This document shows, in pieces, positions 49,801-61,337 of a stretch of 64,000 nucleotides of DNA. Each line of letters opens with the position of its first letter. Position 1 is the stretch's first letter. The translations under genes and the position numbers were made by a program. Below the pieces are notes generated by a model. It was given only the letters and a program-made list of their open reading frames with translations, was not told where the DNA came from and did not search any database. The stretch is from Caecitellus pseudoparvulus. Taxonomy: Eukaryota; Bigyra: Bicosoecida. The stretch covers positions 105,541 through 169,540 of the forward strand of contig CBFFRQ010000050.1 of assembly GCA_965644315.1 (NCBI GenBank), given 5' to 3'.

Positions 49801-50555
49801 TGGACCTCGCCGGCCACCGTGAGGTGAATGTGCATGCTGAGGTTGAAGGCGATACTGAGTATGGCTTCAGGCTTGCCTGTGCGAACGGTCATTCAGGTGT
49901 TGTGCGTGAGCTGCTCGCTTTGTCCGGCCACCGTGAGGTGGACGTTCATGCACGTGCCCAGGGCTACCCGGAGGCTGGCTTTCGACTTGCGTGTAAGAAT
50001 GGACATGCAGATGTGGTGCGCGAGCTCCTGGGGCTCACAGGGGACCGAGCTGTGGATGTGCACGTGGCCGATGGCAGTGGGGTGGAGTGTGGCTTCCGGC
50101 TTGCCTGTGAGAAGGGGCATGTGGGCGTGGTACGTGAACTGCTGGCGCTAACGGGACATCGTGAGGTGGATGTGCATGCAGACCGGGAGTACAGCTTCCG
50201 GCTTGCTTGTGAGAATGGGCACCTGGATGTGGTGCGCGAGCTGCTGGGGCTCACAGGGGACCGAGCTGTGGATGTGCATGCGGGTTTTTGGGGGGCACCT
50301 GAGTATGGCTTCCGACTTGCTTGTCAGAATGGGCATCTAGATGTGGTGCGCGAGCTGCTGGGGCTCACAGGGGACCGAGCTGTGGATGTGCATGCGGGTT
50401 TTTGGGGGGCACCTGAGTATGGCTTCCGACTTGCTTGTCAGAATGGACATGTGGATGTGGTGCGTGAACTGCTGACGCTGATGGGTGATCGCAAGATCCC
50501 AGACAGTATCAGGCCGCAAGCGGCAAAGTTCGGAGACTTGAAGGATCTGATTTGA
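46836..50555 (+). CDS. Ankyrin-repeat protein with unrecognised N-terminal half
   Basis: 1,239 residues from ATG 46836 (MEDFNPEMVV). Residues about 1-545 have no clear domain: helical segments, Gly/Val-rich stretches, and a region (about 360-430, VQCELGWPLSTFLDDEAW, VKQRVAVRVLGACAVAEACG) faintly like a protein-kinase C-lobe without HRD or DFG. From about 550 to 1220 there are 18 tandem ankyrin-type repeats of 38 residues, core LACENGHVDVVRELLALTGD, with an extended loop VDVHAGxxGxPEYGF. The plus strand is strikingly G/T-rich compared with its C-rich neighbours. The protein ends shortly after the last repeat. Function unknown; ankyrin arrays bind partner proteins. Confidence 0.78.
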   Translation: MEDFNPEMVVRCLEKLQCMAGSEWKHGAALRGLATIGRGEAPGADGDAPDMSLAELGELLRDAGGALLERAGVLAGQIDRGEVCDALEYLSFRCFAAMGVLRQAVSGVGVDAVPSGDAVWGDVVGAWGSVRRGVSAEGALADLTRWWGEREVPVADAAVAGAGVEGGGGGNDAMADALAFMHQQAEWLRGGAAGELTSEGAAAHLESAATVAEELRGLLGCGDGIASRRLVSVSGVDVAEGVVCKNSATASVSIVESHIVPDPGTVAADVEEWASVLGVGVGVLRGSVARLKRAEGVRVGLGLPRMAQRPHRVALTHACVNGRADEPVGERSTIAVQVQCELGWPLSTFLDDEAWCDVGLDVKQRVAVRVLGACAVAEACGVEVGDVGVGSFVVVGVGSGSVGDLVGALDGGGCEVLLSACAGVWRGGGQEGAGVGGGSAGVSGVVRSVLGVVEGAMGGAGDVEQVIVGSGEVGGQEIFRALEAVEGGGSRCMGAYVMACTALGKGVERLQDVGRAFEALSKRVQSSARGQEEPVARQPPPAEAVGSGMDSTAAFQDACKCGNVELVRELLALSVHHEVDVHAMFGGIPEAGFRFACANGHVDVVRELLALTGDREVDVHAGPDGRPEFGFQLACENGHIDVVRELLALTGHRAVDVHAGFGGDPEYGFRFACKYGHLDVVRELLALTGDRAVDVHAGREGSPEAGFRLACKYGHLDLVRELLALIGDRAVDVHAGPEGVPEYSFRFACQNGHVDVVRELLALTGDRAVDVHAGPEGEPEYGFRVACQNGHIDVVRELLALTGDRAVDVHAGCGGDPEYGFRLACANGHVDVVRELLALGGAREVDVHAVFEGAAEAGFRLACRKGRVAVVRELLALTGEREVNVHAGPEGQPEYAFWAACKNGHVDVVLDLLALTGDREIDVHAGIWGVPEAGFRAACYNGHVDVVRELLALAGDREVDVHATDGSGLEGGFRLACENGHVRVVRELLDLAGHREVNVHAEVEGDTEYGFRLACANGHSGVVRELLALSGHREVDVHARAQGYPEAGFRLACKNGHADVVRELLGLTGDRAVDVHVADGSGVECGFRLACEKGHVGVVRELLALTGHREVDVHADREYSFRLACENGHLDVVRELLGLTGDRAVDVHAGFWGAPEYGFRLACQNGHLDVVRELLGLTGDRAVDVHAGFWGAPEYGFRLACQNGHVDVVRELLTLMGDRKIPDSIRPQAAKFGDLKDLI
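48500..50490 (+). repeat. 114-bp ankyrin-coding tandem array, about 18 units
   Basis: Units are 114 bp (38 codons). Most differ by 15-30 percent, but the last two full units are almost identical at base level: gatgtggtgcgcgagctgct at 50226 recurs at 50340, and matching continues for about 110 bp, including silent sites. One unit (near 50170-50190) lacks four codons of the loop. This pattern indicates ongoing growth from the 3' end. Confidence 0.9.
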
Positions 50556-50694
50556 TGCGCTCCGGAGCACGAGTTTTTCCTGCACTTGGGCGCCAACACA
50601 ACAGTGCCTGCCAGTGCTCTCCCTCGCTGGGCTGCGAATCCTGGACAGCATTCAAATTCAAGACAATGCACAAAGTATCCCATTTCTGCACTGA

Positions 50695-52497
<1,803 letters not shown>

Positions 52498-52543
52498 CAA
52501 ACACACGCACACATTCCTCCCTTGCAATACATGCCCGCTGCCT

Positions 52544-53035
52544 TCACCTGCGCCTGCGCTTGATGGCTTCCTGCACGCTGTGCACGAGTGCGGACAAGCG
52601 GTCGACAACAAAGGCGAGGCGGCGAGGGGCGCCGTCATCCCCCACTCTGTGCACCACCACCATGCCGGGAATGGTGTGTTTGAGCGTGAGGCGCTTGAGG
52701 CTGCTCAGGCTCCAGCGTGCCTCGGCGTCCATGCGCTGCAAGTCCACGGCCAGCATGAAGGGAGCCTGGGGCTACGTGGTACCTGCTGGGCTGTCCCCAT
52801 CCACATCCACTGCAGCCCGCCCTGTCAGACTGCCCGACATGCCGGGTGGGTCTGTGGTGGGCGCGTGTGTGTCGTGCAGGGCGTCGGCACAGTGCAGGGG
52901 GCATAGGCGTGGGCGCAGCACCAGCAGGTGTGACTTGGTCAGCACCAGGTAACGCCGGTAGGGGAGGAGGGAGGGGGATAGTAAGCGCCGCCAGGCGAGC
53001 ACGCACGTTGCACAGCGTTGCACAGATGTGACACA
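52544..53035 (-). CDS. Partial PH-like domain gene, incomplete model
   Basis: Two same-frame blocks on the minus strand: 53035-52787 (contains YRRYLVLTKSHLLVLRP) and 52735-52544 (WSLSSLKRLTLKHTIPGM, RRLAFVVDRLSALVHSVQ, ending IKRRRR). They are separated by an in-frame stop at 52772-52774. A 51-bp intron 52736-52786 with a GC donor (GCAGGT) and TTGCAG acceptor would join them in phase. The blocks resemble the beta-strand and C-terminal-helix parts of a PH-like domain. The 5' end is not found: a tgcag acceptor at 53036 suggests more exons upstream. It converges on DHFR-TS, with stops 46 bp apart. Confidence in coding is fair, in structure low. Confidence 0.4.
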
Positions 53036-54577
53036 CTGCAGGTGTCTGTGGCAGCGGTGTGTACCTGCTGTTCTAGGCTTTGCCGTGGCTGGCAGCGGCG
53101 GCCGTCAGGTTCAGCCTCGGACACGGGCCTCCTGTTGCATGTGCTGGCGGCATGGCCAACACGTGCACGTCCTCTACATGTGCCTATGCTCAGCATGTTC
53201 CATCATGTGTGTCCTGCGACGGATGGGCTGCCATTATCGGGCAAGTGCACTGCCGCCAGACGTCCCGCAGAGCGCTGCTGTGGATGTAGGGCGGCGGCAA
53301 GAACGATGGCGGGAATTCGGGCGGCCGCACGCTTTGCGAGGCGCGCAGCCCAAGTACACGCAGTGTATGAGCCTGCGATCCAGCGTGCAGTCGCACCCTG
53401 GCGGCTTCCTGCCGTTGCTGAGGAAGCACTTGCACTGGCGTGCACAGCAATCCCTCGGCCTGTGCCGGGCCGCACACCGTGCACCACAAATCCCACTGCC
53501 AAGGCACCACCATAAGCACTCTGCTTGCATCTTGCTCTGCAGTTCAAGCCATTAGAGCGCTCCCCCTAGCACAAGCATGGAGCTGCTCTGCGGGACTCAT
53601 GCCGTGAACCAGCTGAGCGCCAGGCACAGCACTGCGGCATTGCGCTGAGCCACGGCAAGCGACAGTGCACCCGCCAGCGTCGACACCACTGACCTATACC
53701 CTACCAAAGTCTAGGAGCAGCCTGCCAGTGCGCCAGAGTGCGCAGGCGGTCAGGGGCAGGCCAGCCAAAGGTGGCGGACGGCCAACACGCCTGTGCGGAA
53801 TAGTCTGCCCAGGGCAACAGCGCTGGACTGGCCGCTGCGCCGCAAGCAGTGGGCTGTGCATGCAGTGCTATGCCTATGAGCAAGGCACTTGATATGCGCA
53901 GTGCCGTTGAGGCATTGCCTTGGCCTGCGGCCGTGCGCATGGCGTTTGCAGGAATGTGGCGGCTCAGCCGAACTCGGTGCCCTCACGCTGGAAGTGGCAC
54001 TCTTTGGCGCCGCCAACGAGCCTGCACATGTGTCTCGCCCGTTCAGCTCCATAGTATTATATGTTTCCTCGATGTCTCTTTGTCTGGGGCACCCTTGAAC
54101 GGTGCGCCACTGCCCTGGTGCGCGGGATGGCAGTGATGTGGACTTGCAATTTCCGAACCGAATTCCACGGCCTACGCCTACCATATGCACTGCACACACT
54201 ATGAAGCATATACAAGTACCATTTCACTTTGGTACACAGGTGCTGGTGGCAATGGTGTGGCTCTGGGCCTGCATGGGGCCACTCTGGTTCTGATCGGACG
54301 CCGCGACACGGAGACTCACCCCAACCCCACCCACCTCAGGGTTAGCTGTCCACCACCAGCTTTCAGGGGGTGTAGGGGGGAGTCTCCATGTTATGGGCTC
54401 CATCATGGACCAGTTTGGTCCTTGGCAATCCCATGGTTCCACCGTTGCGCCCAGCACCTGAATTCATGCTCCCTTGCTGTGGAGGGAGGAGCAGTGGCCC
54501 CTCGGGCGCACACTCCATCCCTCCTGCAGACCCTCACCACCCCTGAAGGTCGAGGGCGCCTGCCTCCGCAGCCACAC
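53036..54577. other. Gene-poor region, about 1.5 kb
   Basis: Only short overlapping frames on both strands without domain-like content. Base composition is less biased than in the gene-dense part. Upstream exons of the PH-like gene may lie in 53036-53550. I see no RNA gene or repeat longer than a few dozen bases. Confidence 0.4.
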
Positions 54578-55171
54578 TTACCTCCAGCCAACTGCTCCCC
54601 CCCCCCCCCCCTTCTGAGGCAGCGAGCACAACCCCGCTCGTCCCTTCCACGGCTTTGGCAATGAAGCGAGCTCGTTCAGGGCTGAGAACGAACTCAGTGG
54701 AATGCACTTCATGCGTCTGACCCTGTCGTGGCTCGCCATTCCGACTGGCTCCAGTCCGGACTGGAATTGAATGCACGGTGACTTGTTCATCCTCACACCA
54801 CTGCGCGAGCTCACGTCCAGGGCCGTCCCACGCAGCAAGGGAACGCAGAGGACAATGGCCGTCAAGCGTTGCCCCTCAAACACAGGCCTGCAGCCTCGGC
54901 TCCAGCGCTTGTCGTCGCTGTTGTGGGGAGCTGAGCCAGCAGCTGCGTGTGGTGCGGTCTCACGGCCGTCTGCTGGCTGGTCCAGGAGAGACTTGATGAA
55001 CCAGCACTTGCTGGGATCACGCTCCAGGAAGCCAACGGTTGTGTGAGCCATCCAGCCGAATAAATCGTAGATAAGTTGCTGTTTGGGCAACGCTGCACCT
55101 GCACGGTGCCCTCGAGTGCTTGATGGGCTGTCTGCTGCTGTGTCAGCTTGCGCAACAGCACGGCAGCTCAC
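54578..55171 (-). other. Open frame of 197 codons, possible decayed gene
   Basis: Minus-strand frame containing QQLIYDLFGWMAHTTVGFLE and WFIKSLLDQPADG, which look more protein-like than the flanks. Its end is a Gly-rich translation of a poly-C tract. Another protein-like stretch lies upstream on the same strand at about 55190-55330 in a different frame (KGVAHQLQATRKQQLGLKV). No family is recognised; these may be fragments of one broken gene together with 55685-57192. Confidence 0.25.
54597..54611. repeat. C15 homopolymer tract
   Basis: Fifteen consecutive C on the plus strand. It is the longest homopolymer noticed in the window and lies in the gene-poor zone; length may be subject to sequencing error. 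Confidence 0.85.
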
Positions 55172-55684
55172 TTAAATGAGCTGGTGAAGCGGTAGGGCAA
55201 CGTTCTCAACCCCTGCTCCTTCCAGTATCCGGTCCACTTTCAGTCCAAGCTGCTGCTTCCGGGTCGCCTGGAGTTGATGCGCCACGCCCTTTAGGAGCGG
55301 TCCCCTGAAGGAGCACTGTCCACCCCTTCACGAGCCAGCTCCTCTCCAACTTCCATGTGCTTCACCACCCAAGCAAGTCCAGGGGCTGTTCGCTCATCCA
55401 CCTAGCAAGACGATGAAGGTCTACGAGCGGCTCGTTTGCAAGGAGCTTGGCATCGCTCTGCCGTGCCCCATGGTCCCACACGTCAACAAGTTGTTGGACG
55501 TCGTCGCGGTAGACACCCCATCCCCGATCTCCATCACAGTACCGCTACCGATGGGACTCGCAGGTGGACAAGTTATAGTTCCTTCCATGCCTCTGTGGGA
55601 CGTGCTATTACGCACGGCTGCCGAGGTTCCACTGGAGGACTTCGCACATCACCGAGGCGGCGGTGTTGCGAGCCCAGAGTGGTT

Positions 55685-57192
55685 TCATCCGCCTTGTGAG
55701 ACCTTGAATCCGGCCAATGGCGCCCGCTCAGTTGACAGAGAAGATGACAGATATGCTGCGCGTTTCAACACACGGAGCTTGGCCCCTCTCACGCCCAAGG
55801 CTGTGGAGCGGTGGAGTCGGTCGACGACTGTGTGGAATGTCTCACCGTTGTCGGTGTCCACAGCCTCAAGGCTCCCAAACCACCACATGCACCACCCCAT
55901 GTGCGTCATGGCATGGGCCTTGGTACGTGACGTCGGATGCGTCGCGGTCAGCAGAGGCCAGGCTGGCCTCCACCACCTGAAAGGCGACCATTGCCCGAGC
56001 GCACCACTGCGCCAGGCGGCATGGGTCTCCCGCTCCTGCCACGGCCCTGCCATAGATAAAATGCACAAGCACCTCCAGCACGCCACACGCCGCCTGCAAG
56101 GCATTCCGCAGCCGGGGATCCCCCACGATCGCATCATCCCTGCCGGGCAGGAGCGGCAACCAAGGCAGGGCTGCAAGGCGCTCTTCTGCCGTCAGCTTCG
56201 CTGTACCGGAGAGAATCGATCCCGCCAATCCTTCCCGTAGACCCATAAGTCGTACTCCATCATCATTGCGGGGCTTGCATGTGGCAGCGCGGGATTCAAA
56301 CACCTCCTTGCGACTCGCTTGACTCCCTGGCCCGCGAGCCTCCCAGGTGAGTTCATCAAAAGCCTCTTGAGTGGAGGTTCTCAGGCGGGGGGAGGGAGCT
56401 AGCCTCTTGGCAAGCCAGCGAAAGGCGTCCTCGGCAATCCGCAAGGTGATGCAGGACTCAAACCGCAAGAACCCCTTCTTTGTCAAAGATCTTTAACTCA
56501 AGGATGGCCAAGCACTCCTCATGGTCAAAGCCTGAGGCGCAGCAAAGGGGGGTTGCATCATCAAGGTTGGCAAGTGGGACGAAGTGGGAGCAGGCGCGGA
56601 CATGACCGCCTACGTGGTGCGCCTGACGGACGTGTTGAAGTACACGCCGCCCGAAGGACGAGTCTACGCCAAGAACAATATAAAGGCCTTCGTCTCCTGG
56701 ACTAAGGATGGACACACGCTGCTCCGCGACAGAGTGGATCGGATCCACACGGCGAACGTTTAGCCACATCAAGCGTACAAGGGTGTCACCGGACCCAAGT
56801 GTCGACATGAAAACCCAAGTCATGGAGTCAAAGCGCCTGGCCCTGTCGGGGACGTCTGCTGAGTCCATGACCTTCGCATTGTTCCAGGCCTGTGTCGCGG
56901 CCTGGAACGTGGGGCTCAAATGCAAGCACACATCCTGCTCCAGGTTGGACCTCGAGATACCGGATCCGACCCAGTGGAACTCCTTGCACACGCTGTCTTC
57001 GAGCCAACTGCGCAACCTGGCGCCCATGCTGGCAAAAGTATGCTGCACTACTGCGACTAGAGCAGTGGAATACTCCGAGGCTTGCAAGGAAGCATCCTGC
57101 AGGTTGCAGATGGCAGCATCAACAAGGCGCTGAAGGCTGGTGTTGAAAGCAAGGCCCGGCACTGCCCCACAGCCATGAGCTTGACGTGGCAC
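55685..57192 (-). pseudogene. Frame-broken gene relic of unknown family
   Basis: Three successive minus-strand frames read as one protein with breaks: 57192-56458 (FHWVGSGISRSNLEQDVCLH, DEGLYIVLGVDSSFGRRVLQ, FDHEECLAILELKIF), then 56486-55866 (FLRFESCITLRIAEDAFRWL, LLPGRDDAIVGDPRLRNAL), then about 55920-55685 (LEAVDTDNGETFHTVVDRLH). The first switch is near 56460-56486 and the second near 55880-55900. Neither spot offers a normal-length intron, so frameshifts are likelier. The first frame has no ATG at its start. The protein might be a transposon ORF, but no transposase or reverse-transcriptase motif is seen. Confidence 0.4.
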
Positions 57193-57453
57193 TCACAGAT
57201 GGCCTATTGAGGCTTCCAGAGCGCAACATTGCTCTGTACCTTCGCAATCAAGCTCGAACAACAGCAAGCATGAAAAAGTGTGCTGAGAAATTGCTGCGTG
57301 TCCAACGGTATATTTTCAACAAGCTGGGTGGGTCCGGCGAGTGCGCAGAGCCGGTCTTCAAGGAGCCATCGATGCCAAGCACAATGCATCTCGGACACAA
57401 AAGGCACTCATAGAGGTATTAAGTGCTGTGACTGTTGATGGGGGGGGGGCGGC

Positions 57454-57834
57454 ATGCTGGGGTGCTACGCAAGTATCCACGACAGCATGCTGGACCTTAT
57501 CCAGCCTGTGGACGACGAGGATCACCACGTCCGCGTGTGCGACGAGGACACCGACGCCATCCAGCGTTTGCTGACTGGTCCTGCATTCCTCTCAGGCGAA
57601 GGCCTACAGGCAAGCCAGCGCATTGTCCGAGCCCAGGTAAGGACGAAGATGACCAGTGCAAACAAAAACAACATCATCTTTACGCAGTATCACGACTTTC
57701 CGGATAGCGACGCGAAGCAGACAGTTGTAGCCGTTGCCAATGCGAAGCCGCCCGCGAAGTTGCCGCTGGAAACTCAGGCGGACGACGAAGCCCTAGTCAC
57801 CAAGGTCGAGGACGTACTTTTTCACAGAAGGTGA
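57454..57834 (+). other. 126-codon open frame, possible relic
   Basis: ATG at 57454, just after a G-run (57440-57447). The translation is acidic then mixed (DDEDHHVRVCDEDTDAIQRL, TKMTSANKNNIIFTQYHDF) and looks protein-like, but no family is recognised and no flanking exon was found. The adjacent downstream DNA (57835-58140) is non-coding and T-rich on the plus strand. Confidence 0.25.
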
Positions 57835-58144
57835 ATGTTGATAATACCACTCGACATCCAAGAGGCCAAAAGAGCGTATCAGCGAGGCATGGATGCAGGC
57901 TATCTGCCCAGGAAATTGCGGCTGCCTCCCTCGGAGGGGGTGGCAAGCGGGGGTTCTGCGGGGAGGGAGGCGGGGCAGTGTAGCGCGGAGCACACTCTTC
58001 ACCTCTCCTCCCAAGCGCAGACCCCTATGTCGATGCATCTCGCCGCCGCCACTCCGTAAATTATTCCTTCCTTTTATTATTCCTCCTTTCGTCTCTCTTC
58101 TTTTTTCCTACTCTGGAATGAATACCTTGACACCCTGAGGCCAC

Positions 58145-58246
58145 CGGGTACGGGGCCTCGCCGACTGCGGCACGTCGGTGTCAATCGCGAGGGGCCCAAG
58201 GTGCGAGGCGGTTCAAGCGCAGGGGGGTCTGTGCATTGTGCGCCAC
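58145..58246 (+). repeat. Left inverted repeat arm
   Basis: Reads cgggtacggggcctcgccga..., with gtgcgaggcggttcaagcgc near 58201-58220. Aligned to the reverse complement of 60155-60260, the 78-bp core agrees at roughly three quarters of positions, with gtgcgaggcggttcaa shared exactly, and then tgca-tgt-cgccact continues the match. Confidence 0.7.
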
Positions 58247-58776
58247 TGCTCTTCGGAACTTAGAGAGCCGAGCAGAAACTGCCGTACCTCTCGAACTTGC
58301 GGTGAAGGGCATCCAGGCAACCAGCATGTTGGAGTTAGGTGAGGACTCCAAAGGTGATTCGCCAGATCCCCTTCCCTTCATCATTTATCCAGACACCCCG
58401 CACCCGGAAATTGTGAAGCAAATCTGCTCAACACAATTTCGCGCTAAGCTGGGGCGCTGCGTGGGGGCCGGACCTGGTCAAGCTGCCGCCCACGTCTTTA
58501 CGGCGACTGCGGACTCCGGGGAAAGCCAGGCAATGTCCTTGGCACCTCTTATCCCTCACCAACACCAGGCAGCAAGTCGTCCTTGTACAACCTCAGGTCA
58601 TACACGAACATTATTGTCTTTGCGGTTTGCGTCGGCGCGGTAACCTGCAGGCGAGGGGCTGGTGGACCCCTGAACCAAGCATTTTGTGTGCTTCTTCCAT
58701 CGATTATTCTGCCCGCTGTGCTCATTCTTGTGCTATTCAATGCATCTTTCGTGAAAGTTAACTCCAGGAACTAATC

Positions 58777-59320
58777 ATGTCACGCATTGCGGGCCAAGCA
58801 TTGGCCGTTATGGCTGCAGAATCAGCGGCTGCAGCCGGTGGATGCGCGGAAATTGGTCCGCCGGCGCCTATCGTGCATTTCCCTCTATCGACTGATGAAG
58901 ACTCTGAAAGTGATGACAACCAAGACTGGACATCTGCAGACATGCTTACAGTTGCATGCACTCCGCCTTTGTAGATGTGGATGGCCAAGAGGACGAACTG
59001 CACACTGGAACTTAAGCGTCAAAGCGACGACGTCTTCGCGTACACGAGTGCTGGCTGTGCACCGCATTGCAGATGCTACCTGACGAGCAGTTTAAGCAGC
59101 ACTTTTGGATTTCTCGGGATACGTTCAACAACCTTGTTGCGTATGTTCGGGACCTCATGACTCTGTTTCCACCTCTCTCTTTGTGGGAGCCGGACTACGG
59201 CGCATCCCACGCTGTTTACTGCTCGTACTCCCAGTTCCTTTCGTGTAGACACTGCCGACGAAGGAATGTGAGTCGGACCCGGTGCCTGTGGAAACTGTCG
59301 ATGCGTGGGGTGCTGCAATG
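58777..59320 (+). pseudogene. N-terminal part of a PIF/Harbinger-like transposase, broken
   Basis: ATG 58777 opens an acidic lead (PLSTDEDSESDDNQDW) that stops at 58974. After a frame change the DNA from about 59010 reads KRRRLRVHECWLC, then LPDEQFKQHFWISRDTFNNL and VAYVRDLM, which is the typical N-terminal helix block of Harbinger transposases (basic RRRR-W stretch, then EF-x-FR(M/I)S-x-TF-x-L). The frame stays open but turns non-family-like after about 59200; no DDE nuclease residues or HTH DNA-binding partner are found. The frame change could be a short intron or a mutation. Either way, the truncation makes it non-functional. Confidence 0.55.
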
Positions 59321-59672
59321 GGTGTGGATGGCGCAGGGATCCCATCGCCAGGCAAAAACTTTAGTTGCCATGCGACATGCGCTTGGCGCGCAGAGCCAGT
59401 CCACGCCACAGCGCCAAAATAGCAAGCATGCCGTTCCACTCAATACAAAGCTCCGCCATGCACACCTTTCCAACCCTCACAGAAGGAAACATCACTCTGA
59501 CACATGTCCCGTGCTTAATTTCCACCCAATGGCCGTGTCAGGTGCCCCGCTGTGCACAGCTCACAAACACCACGCCAACGCCCTATCTCTCGACACAGGC
59601 ACAACGGCACCTTCAACACCACACCCTGCACAGAGCCAGGACACGATACTGAAGGCCAGGCTCTGTACGTTT

Positions 59673-60125
59673 CCTTGGTAGTGATCCAGCACCCGTGCCC
59701 CGCCATGCACAGCTGAGACCTGCCACCCGCACACCCAAAATCTGTACGCAGGCACAGGCGCACGCACGGCACGACTGCCTGCGCAGGTTCAGGGCTCCAT
59801 ACAGTAGGTCAGACGCCCAGCGTCGGAGTTAGGTAAGTTCCCTTGGCAGTGATCCAGCACCCGTGCCCCGCCGTGCACAGCCAAGACCTGCCACCCGCAC
59901 ACCCGAAATCTGTACGCAGGCACAGGCGCACGCACGGCACGACTGCCTGCGCAGGTTCAGGGCTCCATACAGTAGGTCAGACGCCCAGCGTCCGAGTTAG
60001 GAAAGTTCCCTTGGCCGTGATCCAGCACCCGTGCCACGCCGTGCACAGCCAAGACCTGCCACCCGCACACCCGAAATCTGTGCGCAGGCACAGGCGCACG
60101 CACGGCACGACTGCCTGCACAGGTC
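59673..60125 (+). repeat. 168-bp tandem repeat, about 2.7 copies
   Basis: The sequence gtgatccagcacccgtgcc recurs at 59681, 59849 and 60017, exactly 168 bp apart. Each unit contains gacctgccacccgcacaccc, a short hairpin around ggcacaggcgcacgcacggc, and ctccatacagtaggtcagac. Copies differ by a few substitutions and the third is cut off before the caggttcaggg segment. Shadow frames cross all copies; no real coding is evident. Confidence 0.9.
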
Positions 60126-60154
60126 TTAGTTCGAATCCCTGCGTACCGTGGGGG

Positions 60155-60260
60155 AAGTGGCGTACAGTGCATTTTACCGCACTGCGATTGAACCGCCTCG
60201 CACCCCCGGCCCCTCGCGCTCGACACCGACGTGTCGCAGGCGCTGGGGGACCCGTGCCCG
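60155..60260 (-). repeat. Right inverted repeat arm
   Basis: Reverse complement of the left arm: minus-strand cgggcacgggtcccccagcg..., then acacgtcggtgtcgagcgcg and gtgcgaggcggttcaatcgc. It lies immediately downstream of the third 168-bp tandem unit. Confidence 0.7.
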
Positions 60261-60439
60261 ATGGCAACGGTGCAAGACGTCCTTCACCTCCCCAACCTGC
60301 TGTAAAGAATAGACGAAAAAAGTGCGTGGGATCCACGCCGGTTGGGGGGTTGGTTTCGGGGTGGGGGGGTGAGCAGGAAGGAACCGAACAGGGTTCAAAG
60401 CGCTCGTCTACCTCGACTGCCCTCCTGCCTCCGTGTCCG

Positions 60440-60700
60440 AACTGAGGTTTCCCCCCCCTGCGGTGGGGATAACGGGAGTGTGCAAATAGATTTGGCACAC
60501 AAAGCGCACTTGCACCGCCACGTGTACACTTTCTGGGGAGCCAATACCAGGCGCCGCCAAGGCCCCACACGGCCCTCCAAGCTCGACTTTCACCCCTGGA
60601 CACCCCACTGCTACCCCTCAACAATGATGGGGTAAAGTGTGCACAATAAATTTGCAGCCACCATGCGCACCTCCACTGCCAATTCTTGAACTTGCACAAG
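60440..60700 (+). repeat. Diverged tandem duplication, about 160 bp
   Basis: A block with tgcggtggggataa...gtgtgcaaatagatttggca...cacttgcaccgccac (from about 60455) recurs in weaker form from about 60615 (aatgatggggtaaagtgtgcacaataaatttgca...cacctccactgcca). The two copies are clearly alignable but diverged. No function assigned. Confidence 0.45.
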
Positions 60701-61337
60701 CTATGACTAGGTATACTGTTTGGGCAATTCTCTCAGTCAGGGGATAACCAAATCTTGCCGCTTGGTCTGACTCTTGCAGTTTCCCCCAAATACGACTCTT
60801 GCCGCAGCGGACGTCATCGCAGCTGAGCTTCCAATTCCAGACAGCCTACTTGAGAGGTGGGCAGAGTTTGCTGCACTGCGCAGCATGGGGCCCTTTCCAC
60901 CAAAAGCAACGAGGACACGGGGCAGTATAATGATTACGCAGCGATTGGCCTGACAAGTGGCCACAGTCACTGGCCTGCTTGTGTTCGTACCTACAGGGAT
61001 TGTAAAGCACTTCTCCGGCACGCCGATTCAAGGAGATGCTACAACGGGGAACCGACTGCCCCGATGGCTTTCTGTTGGCGCCTCTGCGCGCATGTACAGC
61101 GTGTGGCACAACGCAACGAGGTCGCGCCGTGCAGCTACACGCAATGCGCTTGAGTTGGCAGTGCCGACGCCTGCCTCTCCTTCGACAACAGCAGCTACCT
61201 GTGAAGCTTCCTCTATAGGCCTGCCGGCATAATGCTAAATCCGCACCTCTAAAGGCCGGACCACGACGCCCATTCTTATACAGATACCCTGGTGCAGATT
61301 GTGCAGTCAATGTGAAATCTTGCACAATCAAAATGTA

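Larger units (their letters stand above)
58085..60320 (+). mobile_element. PIF/Harbinger-like element, degenerate, with long inverted terminal repeats
   Basis: Two inverted arms (left core 58145-58246, right core 60155-60260) match over about 100 bp, and weaker similarity extends outward to about 58085 and 60320 (both arms share a TTTCGTCT...CTTG-CACC series). Between them lie the N-terminal part of a transposase-like ORF (from 58777) and a 168-bp tandem repeat. No catalytic DDE part was found, so the copy is non-functional. Exact ends and target duplications could not be fixed. Confidence 0.55.

Noticed and set aside
60121-60160. tRNA-like TTCGAATCC box
   Set aside because: The presumed T-stem does not pair (only 2 of 5 pairs) and no D- or anticodon arm can be folded upstream.
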